Positions 7,088-11,043 of a DNA stretch of 11,043 nt are shown here, in pieces. Below the pieces are notes generated by a model. That model searched no databases and was not told the DNA's origin. It saw only the letters and a list, made by a program, of their open reading frames with translations. This stretch comes from Propionibacteriaceae bacterium. Lineage in GTDB: Bacteria > Actinomycetota > Actinomycetes > Propionibacteriales > Propionibacteriaceae. Numbering within the stretch: the stretch's first letter is position 1; each line of letters opens with the position of its first letter. The stretch is taken from contig JAJTCL010000093.1 of assembly GCA_021323255.1 (NCBI GenBank), positions 1 through 11,043 on the forward strand, given 5' to 3'. Both the position numbers and the translations under genes were made by a program.

Positions 7088-7957
7088 ATGGCGAATCCCC
7101 CGGGACAAAATCTGCTGGTGATCGAACGTATTCTTCGCGATCGCGAGGGAGTCTGGCGGCAGATCAGCGACCAACGCGATCTGCGCAGCCTGACCCTACA
7201 GATGCTGACGAGCTCGGCCGTTAGCCTCGCCATCTTCGGCTTGGTGCTCGGGGCCTCCAATGGCTTATTGCAGGCCCTTTCGTCGATGGTCAAGCTACCT
7301 TTGCTCTTCCTGGCCACGCTGGCTATCTGCCTACCGACCCTGTACCTGTTCAATCTGGTCTTCGGCGCCCGGCTATCCATGATGCAAGCCGTCACGCTCA
7401 TCATGGTGGCGATCACCGTCATTTCGGTACTCACTCTCGCGTTCGCGCCCATCAGCCTGTTCTTTCTGATCACCGCGCAGAACTACGCATTCTTCAAATT
7501 ACTCAACGTGTGCATTCTGGGGCTGACCGCTGTGGTCGGATTGCTTTTCCTCACCCGCGGTATGGCCGCTCTCAACGCGTACCATGCGGCGAACCTGGAG
7601 GCTTCCTTCTACCACGCGCCGCCGGCCGAGGTAGCGATCGAGGCCACGGATCGGGAACTGGCGCTCGTCGGCGCCGGGAACGGCAACGGTGCCCTCCCGG
7701 CTGCGCCCGTGGCGATACCCTCGCGGAGCCACGACGCCGCTACGCCGCCTGCCGAGCCCGCCGAGCCCGCCGAGCGGCCGACCAGGATGATGCTGGTATA
7801 TATCTGGATCCTGCTGTTCGGCTTCGTGGGCACCCAGCTCGCCTGGACGCTGCGGCCGTTCTTCGGCGACCCGGAGGCCCCGTTCGCGCTGTTCCGAGAG
7901 ATCAGCGGCACATTCTATGGCGATATCCTGAGCACCATCGGTCAGCTCTTCGGGTGA
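7088..7957 (+). CDS. Polytopic membrane protein of unknown function
   Basis: A 289-residue integral membrane protein. After a charged N terminus (1-35), hydrophobic segments lie at about 40-62, 69-92, 102-130 and 137-158. A hydrophilic Ala/Pro/Glu-rich linker (about 172-230, with a PAE repeat) follows, then a last membrane segment at 233-251 (MLVYIWILLFGFVGTQLAWT) and a conserved-looking tail LRPFFGDPEAPFALFREISG. I recognise this architecture and tail from uncharacterised bacterial proteins, some labelled actin-binding WH2 domain protein in databases, a name I would not trust functionally. No Shine-Dalgarno site precedes the ATG at 7088; GATAAC at 7074-7079 might serve as a -10 for a near-leaderless transcript. 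It is divergent from the DUF1707 gene. Confidence 0.8.
   Translation: MANPPGQNLLVIERILRDREGVWRQISDQRDLRSLTLQMLTSSAVSLAIFGLVLGASNGLLQALSSMVKLPLLFLATLAICLPTLYLFNLVFGARLSMMQAVTLIMVAITVISVLTLAFAPISLFFLITAQNYAFFKLLNVCILGLTAVVGLLFLTRGMAALNAYHAANLEASFYHAPPAEVAIEATDRELALVGAGNGNGALPAAPVAIPSRSHDAATPPAEPAEPAERPTRMMLVYIWILLFGFVGTQLAWTLRPFFGDPEAPFALFREISGTFYGDILSTIGQLFG
7751..7774 (+). repeat. 9-bp tandem repeat encoding (Pro-)Ala-Glu
   Basis: GCCGAGCCC is repeated 2.7 times inside the linker of the membrane protein, giving AEPAEPAE. It is a short coding tandem repeat in a low-complexity linker and could vary in copy number between strains. Confidence 0.7.
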
Positions 7958-8212
7958 TCGCGTCGCATGGCGGCATACTTGACCAGATAGTTAATTGAGG
8001 CCGAACCGAATAGCGCTGATTGTAGCGTCTTACCTTTAGCGCCGGCGAAATTCGAACCTACGTGACCGTCCTGAGAGGGCGCGCGTAAAGGGCTCCAGTC
8101 CCATGATCGGATGACGCGCTTTGATTTGGTCTCTCAGTCGTCAGCAAACGGATCCCGCCCTCGCTCGGAATGTGGTTGAGCAGGTCGACCCCCGCATCGG
8201 TTCAGGTGAGAA
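7958..8212. other. Intergenic stretch without a recognisable gene
   Basis: These 255 bp lie between the tail-to-tail membrane protein gene (ends 7957) and the small-protein operon (ends 8213). The first part (about 7980-8060) is visibly more AT-rich than the surroundings. A segment around 8040-8105 has tRNA-like words (TTCGAA next to CCTAC on the plus strand; GGG-CTCCAGT-CCC) but cannot be folded into a tRNA. I see no convincing terminator hairpin, coding frame or repeat. Confidence 0.5.
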
Positions 8213-8566
8213 TCACTCTTCGTCGTCGATGCAGTTGGTATGCACACCCCATCGGTCCACGTAGGTCATCAATTCATCCGCGTCGGGAAGGTCGGCCACT
8301 TCCTGGAATAACCTCTCAAGTTTGACGCAGTCCTTGGCCATGCCCGCTGTATCGATCTCTTCCTGAAGGTATGGGCGGTACTTCTCCCAGGCGATCGGAG
8401 AGGGGTAGGGCCAGCCCGCTTGCTCTGGACTCCACGTCTTGCTTGGCGCCGGTATGGGAGTCGAGGTCGGAGGTGTGTACCGGAATGCGAAGAGCAGCAG
8501 GCAGACGCCGAGAGCGATCGCGACTGTCTCGATTGCTGCTAGGACGATTAGCCTCTTAGTGTTCAT
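8213..8566 (-). CDS. Small membrane-anchored protein with two extracytoplasmic cysteines (third gene of operon)
   Basis: A 117-residue protein with an N-terminal hydrophobic segment (residues 5-29, RLIVLAAIETVAIALG and on), a Pro/Ser/Thr-rich stretch at 30-45, and a charged C-terminal domain of about 70 residues containing Cys80 and Cys112 that could pair outside the membrane. Cys22 lies inside the hydrophobic segment, but the residue before it is Val, so it is not a lipobox. The ATG at 8566 has a perfect AAAGGAGG at 8574-8581 with a 7-nt spacer, and that site overlaps the TAA of the upstream gene (8580-8582), suggesting coupled translation. I do not recognise a family. Its membrane segment resembles residues 85-107 of the upstream product, so the two may be paralogous pieces. 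Confidence 0.8.
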   Translation of the reverse strand: MNTKRLIVLAAIETVAIALGVCLLLFAFRYTPPTSTPIPAPSKTWSPEQAGWPYPSPIAWEKYRPYLQEEIDTAGMAKDCVKLERLFQEVADLPDADELMTYVDRWGVHTNCIDDEE

Positions 8567-8579
8567 GTTGCTGCCTCCT

Positions 8580-8930
8580 TTACCGGTCCAAGATCGAGAA
8601 GACTTTTAGGAAGGCGAGATATCCGAGGTCCACACCGAGGCTGATCGATACCACCTGGAGTAGCGCGCCAATGATCAGCTGCTTTGGCATGCTCGGTACT
8701 CGTGCTCGACCTGCTGCCGGTGATCTTGAAAGGTCCGCCACATCATAGGGCCGCGAACGGTGGGCCTGATGCGGCTCAGCGTCGGCAACCTTCTGCGGCG
8801 CGCGTAGGGTCATGATCACGGTCAGGATGGCGCTAATGGTGATGGCGGCGAAGATGAGGTACCCATAGCCGATCGGGGTGTCCCCATTGCCGCCGCCGAA
8901 GCTGAGCATGGTGAAGTACTCACTGATCAC
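8580..8930 (-). CDS. Small two-segment membrane protein of unknown function (second gene of operon)
   Basis: A 116-residue protein starting at GTG 8930, chosen because GTGA overlaps the TGA stop (8927-8929) of the preceding gene by 4 nt, the usual signature of coupled translation; the frame is open further upstream, but that part is the antisense-like shadow of the neighbouring gene. It has a membrane segment at 20-41 (IGYGYLIFAAITISAILTVI), a basic polar linker at 43-80 rich in His, Arg and Pro, and a second segment at 84-112. The second half, from Met81 (MPKQLIIGALLQVVSISLGV), aligns with the N terminus of the downstream gene product at about 11 of 23 positions, which suggests fusion or internal duplication of a small module. 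No family is recognised. Confidence 0.75.
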   Translation of the reverse strand: MISEYFTMLSFGGGNGDTPIGYGYLIFAAITISAILTVIMTLRAPQKVADAEPHQAHRSRPYDVADLSRSPAAGRARVPSMPKQLIIGALLQVVSISLGVDLGYLAFLKVFSILDR

Positions 8931-9412
8931 GTGAGAGACTCGGGTTGCCACACCAAGATCCAGACCAAAGCAACAACGGCCAACAACTCGAAGAACATGA
9001 CCAGCCCCATCAGGGGAGGTGTGTACTCCAGCGGTTTGGGATCGCCGATCGCCGCGGCTCCAGCCACGGCCACCGCAAGCGTGGCCAGACCCGGAAGTGC
9101 CGCAACGGCCCTGGTCCTCCATCGCCACCGAAGCCCTACAACAAGCGTCAGCCAGGCCACCCCGAGGACCGCCATCGCGACGAGGTTCAGCCCAGACGTC
9201 CACGGCATGACCAAGGCGACATCCCCGTCCATGGCCTGCTTACATGCGGGGGAGAATTTGCGCCCGACCTCCACGTAGTAGTTGATGAAGCTGCCCCTCA
9301 GCATGCTCCCCCGGCACGGCAGCCAATACAGGTAAGTCGACAAGCCTGTGGCTGTGGCCGCGGCCAGCATCAGGCCCGCGGTCAGCAACCACGGCCAACG
9401 CTGTTCCTTCAC
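8927..9412 (-). CDS. Four-segment membrane protein of unknown function (first gene of operon)
   Basis: A 161-residue protein with membrane segments at about 8-30, 69-93, 101-122 and 131-154. The loop between the first two (31-68) carries Cys33 (WLPCRGSM) and Cys57 (SPACKQAMDGD), likely extracytoplasmic and able to form a disulfide. Conserved-type words LPCRGSM and RAVAALPGLATLAVAVA remind me of uncharacterised actinomycete membrane proteins; I can assign no function. GTG at 9412 lacks a Shine-Dalgarno site but lies exactly 6 nt after TACGGT (9419-9424), a good -10, so the mRNA is probably leaderless. A diverged copy of this promoter and of the first codons lies 568-570 bp upstream. It overlaps the next gene by 4 nt. 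Confidence 0.82.
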   Translation of the reverse strand: MKEQRWPWLLTAGLMLAAATATGLSTYLYWLPCRGSMLRGSFINYYVEVGRKFSPACKQAMDGDVALVMPWTSGLNLVAMAVLGVAWLTLVVGLRWRWRTRAVAALPGLATLAVAVAGAAAIGDPKPLEYTPPLMGLVMFFELLAVVALVWILVWQPESLT

Positions 9413-9606
9413 GCTCAGACCGTACCGATTCGTCGGAACTCAGGTGAGCCAACAGTCGATTTCACTGATGAAGCATCGACGCCCTCGAAGACCACTCCGG
9501 TAATTCCAGCCGTGAGGTTCCAAGACCGGCCGCCTCTCCCGCGTGCTTGGCCGCTTCCTGACGTTCAGACCCCGGCCAAGCCCCACGAGCCGAGCGCCTC
9601 AGAACG
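9362..9606 (-). repeat. Direct repeat copy 1: promoter region plus 5' end of the four-segment membrane protein gene
   Basis: This 245-bp stretch matches 9932-10176 almost without gaps at an offset of 568-570 bp. I estimate about two-thirds identity, higher near the start codon: the stretch from ACCGTACCGATTCGTCGG through ACTCAGGTGAG is nearly identical. It contains the -10 TACGGT (9419-9424, minus strand) 6 nt before the GTG start and a CCGA-TTCG-TCGG inverted repeat at 9425-9436. Its far end coincides with a TTCTGA stop on the minus strand. It carries no other gene between about 9413 and 9598. Confidence 0.8.
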
Positions 9607-9891
9607 GTCCGCAGCCCCTCTCGGCTACTTGCGAAGCAACTCGCCTATGTGCCCGGAACAGCTCGTATAGACGTCGGGGTTCTCGGGAGGCCCACCAGGG
9701 CCGACGATCTAGGCAGAGGTACTCGCCATTGACGAGGAACAACCAACCGATGATGCCGATCAGCACGAGGGACAAATGATCATGAGGACGATCAGCCCGG
9801 TGGGTCGCTTCTCGCGCGCGGAAGACTGCACAGAGTTGACGACACTGAGGTCCGGGGCGGATGGCCCAGACGTGGCCGGCGGCGTAGTCAC
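9599..9891 (-). pseudogene. Small secreted or membrane-anchored protein gene, frameshifted
   Basis: GTG 9891 with AAGGAG at 9897-9902 starts a frame reading MTTPPATSGPSAPDL, then EKRPTGLIVLMI, which stops at TGA 9760. Near 9770-9778 a 1-nt deletion in a T run (TTTT to TTT) would restore LSLVLIGIIGWLFLVNGEYLC, giving a single membrane segment with flanking polar ends. After that either the same frame runs to TGA 9599, or a second shift restores IVGPGGPPENPDVYTSCSGH and ends at TAG 9625; the latter has better third-position GC and a second cysteine, but needs a second lesion. The architecture (short cytoplasmic N terminus, one membrane segment, Cys-containing tail) resembles the intact 117-residue protein encoded at 8213-8566. 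No function is assignable. It directly follows the truncated gene copy at 9894. Confidence 0.6.
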
Positions 9892-9893
9892 GG

Positions 9894-9980
9894 TTACTCC
9901 TTCAGCTTGAGGCCGTCCGTCGTAGTCACGAGGCCAGCGTGAGAGCCGCGGTCTAGCAACCACATGCGCTTATCACTCAC
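9894..9980 (-). pseudogene. Truncated paralogue of the four-segment membrane protein gene
   Basis: GTG 9980, again 6 nt after TACGGT (9987-9992), opens 28 codons beginning MSDKRMWLLDRG and ending at TAA 9894-9896. At DNA level TGGTTGCT, GACCGCGG and GCTGGCC align with the start of the intact gene at 9412 (which reads WPWLLTAGLMLA). An extra A after TTGCT shifts the frame, and the homology ends around 9932. So the promoter and roughly the first 16 codons are duplicated, while the rest of the gene is lost. Its end supplies the AAGGAG ribosome site of the next small gene, so it could now act as a short leader peptide (inference). Confidence 0.6.
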
Positions 9981-10176
9981 GCTGAGACCGTACCGATTCG
10001 TCGGGACTCAGGTGAGGCAACAGCCGCACTGATGAAAGATCGACCGCAAAACCCCCTTATTCCAGCCGCGGCATTCTCCCGAAATCGCCTCCACTCTCGC
10101 GTGTCCCTGGGCGCTCCCTGACCTTCAGACACCCGGCCACGCCCAGTATCCGGGACTGCCCTGACGCCTCAGAACG
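9932..10176 (-). repeat. Direct repeat copy 2: promoter region plus 5' end of the truncated paralogue
   Basis: The partner of 9362-9606 at a constant offset of about 570 bp. The conserved elements are the GTG with TACGGT 6 nt before it, the CCGA-TTCG-TCGG inverted repeat at 9993-10004, CACTGATGAA, TTCCAGCCG, CTTCAGAC and CGCCTCAGAACG; a 4-nt gap occurs near 10027. Both copies end at the TTCTGA stop of the next upstream minus-strand gene. Divergence is spread across the element, so the duplication is not recent. Confidence 0.8.
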
Positions 10177-10349
10177 CCACATAGCTGCTCGGCTGTTTTT
10201 CCGGGTCCAGGCTGTTGTGTCCTATCGCCAGGGCGAGGATGCCGGCGATGTTCGCGACTCCAGCGCCGGCAATGGACAACGGCGCCGAGTGGTCTGGAGT
10301 GCGCAGGTCTGTGAGCAGAAGGGCCCGCCCACAGGACCGCGTCGGTCAT
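10169..10349 (-). pseudogene. Very small membrane protein gene with a probable frameshift
   Basis: ATG 10349 has an excellent GGAGGGGG at 10357-10364, 7 nt upstream, and reads MTDAVLWAG. To continue sensibly, the frame must shift within the GGGCGGGCCC run (about 10318-10326), giving LLLTDLRTPDHSAPL, then SIAGAGVANIAGILALAIGH (a membrane segment) and SLDPEKQPSSYVAF with TGA at 10169-10171. The product would be about 60 residues with one or two membrane segments. Without a shift the frame gives an Arg/Pro-rich sequence running to 10125 with no membrane character. An extra C (CC to CCC) would explain the break. Unknown family; the restored frame is judged only by hydrophobicity and codon choice. 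Confidence 0.45.
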
Positions 10350-10393
10350 AAGCGATCCCCCTCCAGCGAGCGCTGCCGCCTCAGCCCTGCAGC

Positions 10394-10441
10394 CTGACCT
10401 GGGCAGATGGGAGAAAACCGGCCTATCTGTTCACGGGTCAG
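10394..10441. promoter_or_regulatory. Imperfect inverted repeat in a divergent promoter region
   Basis: CTGACC (10394-10399) and CAGAT (10404-10408) are mirrored by ATCTG (10425-10429) and GGTCAG (10436-10441), giving a 6+5 bp interrupted dyad around 10417. It lies between the divergent small membrane gene (start 10349) and the CPBP fragment gene (start 10510), so it may be an operator or a hairpin. No clear -35/-10 pair was found nearby. Confidence 0.35.
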
Positions 10442-10509
10442 CCACAATGCGCAGCCGCGCCTCGGCCGCCAGGGTGGAGGGAACGGTCAATTCATCGAGG
10501 GAATGCGTG

Positions 10510-10755
10510 ATGGCTCTCATCAAACGGCACCGGATAGCGGTTCTCATCAAACGGCACCGGATAGCGGTGTTCCTCGTCCTCGCCTACGCCCTGGCGTGGG
10601 GGGCGACCCCATGGAACAGCTTCTTCGCGCTGGGCGTCCCGCTGGCTGCGCTGATCGTGGTGATGACGGAGGGCTTGAGCGGGTTCAAAGGCGCTGATCG
10701 AATGCCGGCCCGACCGCGACACCGAGCCATGGCTGAGTGGGAGGAACTGCGATGA
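10510..10755 (+). CDS. CPBP-like N-terminal fragment protein, truncated
   Basis: An 81-residue protein from ATG 10510 with GAGGGA at 10497-10502, 7 nt upstream. After MALIKRHRIAV, repeated as LIKRHRIAV, come two hydrophobic stretches, VFLVLAYALAWGATPW and FFALGVPLAALIVVMTEG, followed by GLSGFKG. This matches the first two membrane segments and the short loop of CPBP-family intramembrane proteases and aligns with residues 34-90 of the next gene product. It lacks everything after that, including the glutamate and histidine motifs of the protease core, and ends in an unrelated polar tail (ADRMPARPRHRAMAEWEELR). It is therefore probably a truncated paralogue kept as an upstream cistron; its TGA overlaps the next ATG (ATGA at 10752-10755), so it may now serve translation of the following gene. 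Confidence 0.65.
   Translation: MALIKRHRIAVLIKRHRIAVFLVLAYALAWGATPWNSFFALGVPLAALIVVMTEGLSGFKGADRMPARPRHRAMAEWEELR
10515..10568 (+). repeat. Exact 27-bp tandem duplication
   Basis: Unit 10515-10541 is repeated without change at 10542-10568 (unit begins TCTCATCAAACGG and ends ATAGCGGT). Being 27 bp, it stays in frame and doubles the nine residues LIKRHRIAV at the N terminus of the small CPBP-like protein. Perfect identity points to a recent slippage event. Confidence 0.95.
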
Positions 10756-11043
10756 ACAACGACGTCCCTTCGCCCGAGCATGTCCGGCCTACCACCGCCC
10801 CCGCCACCCATCATCTCGGCGGCGCGCCGGAGGCAGCATCGGGCCTAGCCCGTCACCCACTGCTGATATTCACCGTCTTGGCCCTGGTCCTTTCCTGGCT
10901 TCCCGTCATTCCCTATGCCCTGGGGTTGTTCCCGGCGCCGCTATTGGCCTCCGGCCCCTTCCTGGCGGCGATCATCACCGTAGCCGCGGTCGGGGGGAAG
11001 AAAGGGTTGCGCGCCTATTTTCGCCGCCTGATCCGTTGGCGCG
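10752..11043 (+). CDS. CPBP-family intramembrane protease, N-terminal part (runs off the window)
   Basis: The first 97 codons of a protein that begins with a polar 34-residue segment (MNNDVPSPEHVRPTT and on), then two membrane segments at about 37-60 (LLIFTVLALVLSWLPVIPYAL) and 65-82, and a basic loop GGKKGLRAYFRRLIRWR. The order of hydrophobic segment, FPAPLLASGPFLAAIITVA, then GLRxxxRRLIRWR is the standard N terminus of CPBP (Abi/CAAX-like) glutamic proteases. The catalytic EExxxR and HxxxN motifs would lie beyond the window, so activity cannot be judged. The ATG at 10752 is preceded by GGGAGG (10739-10744) with a 7-nt spacer and overlaps the upstream stop by 4 nt, so translation is likely coupled. 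Confidence 0.85.
   Translation, partial: MNNDVPSPEHVRPTTAPATHHLGGAPEAASGLARHPLLIFTVLALVLSWLPVIPYALGLFPAPLLASGPFLAAIITVAAVGGKKGLRAYFRRLIRWR

Noticed and set aside
8035..8105. tRNA-like words (TTCGAA beside CCTAC; GGG-CTCCAGT-CCC; CCTGAGAGGGCG) suggesting a tRNA or an attachment-site remnant
   Set aside because: No acceptor stem, D arm or anticodon arm can be paired on either strand, and T-arm pairing fails at several positions; no integrase gene is nearby.
8501..8503. Cys22 of the 117-residue protein as a lipoprotein cysteine
   Set aside because: The preceding residues are Leu-Gly-Val; Val at -1 does not fit a lipobox and the cysteine lies mid-segment.
8931..9203. N-terminal extension of the 116-residue protein gene to 9203
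   Set aside because: The extension overlaps the upstream gene in another frame and is low-complexity; the GTGA overlap at 8927-8930 gives a natural start.
8931..9670. Plus-strand frames of 115 and 241 codons opposite the four-segment membrane protein
   Set aside because: Composition is Arg/Pro/Gln-rich shadow sequence; the minus-strand gene has membrane segments, a promoter and a coupled downstream start.
1..11043. CRISPR array, insertion sequence or prophage genes
   Set aside because: No regularly spaced identical repeats, transposase, integrase or phage structural frames were seen on either strand.

Overview
The window looks like chromosome of a high-GC actinomycete. The left edge carries the actinobacterial leuC/ndgR divergon, in which the leucine-biosynthesis isomerase gene and its IclR-family regulator are transcribed away from each other. 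Codons are strongly GC-biased at third positions, GTG starts are frequent, several genes look leaderless, and DUF1707, App1-type phosphatase and CPBP protease genes are present. I cannot name the genus from sequence alone.

Region 1 (1-4250) is orderly and intact: the 5' end of leuC (minus), ndgR (plus), then three plus-strand genes with short gaps. These are an App1/DUF2183 HAD-like phosphatase, a lactate/malate dehydrogenase-family protein with two unusual active-site positions, and an HSL-type alpha/beta hydrolase.

Region 2 (4249-6705) looks like a redox cluster in decay. An intact aldo/keto reductase (minus) faces a cupin gene and a short-chain dehydrogenase gene (plus) that are both broken: one 1-nt deletion in the cupin, and four 1-nt deletions, an in-frame TAA and a lost start codon in the SDR. 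Between them sit an 18-bp near-palindrome and a 9-codon reading frame that resembles the first residues of an MmyB-like XRE regulator. I read this as the residue of a regulator/AKR/cupin/SDR locus, though a cluster of sequencing errors must be excluded.

Region 3 (6723-7957) holds an intact DUF1707 membrane protein (minus) and a divergent polytopic membrane protein (plus). Positions 7958-8212 carry no gene that I can support.

Region 4 (8213-10349, minus) is a set of small membrane-protein genes. Three intact, overlapping or tightly spaced genes (161, 116 and 117 aa) are driven by an apparent leaderless promoter. Upstream lies a second, diverged copy of that promoter plus the first codons of its gene (245-bp direct repeat at a constant 570-bp offset), leading into broken small genes. 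This indicates tandem duplication followed by decay, and is the most unusual part of the window.

Region 5 (10510-11043, plus) has a short CPBP-like N-terminal fragment gene with an exact 27-bp tandem duplication. It overlaps by ATGA the start of a CPBP-family intramembrane protease gene that runs off the window.
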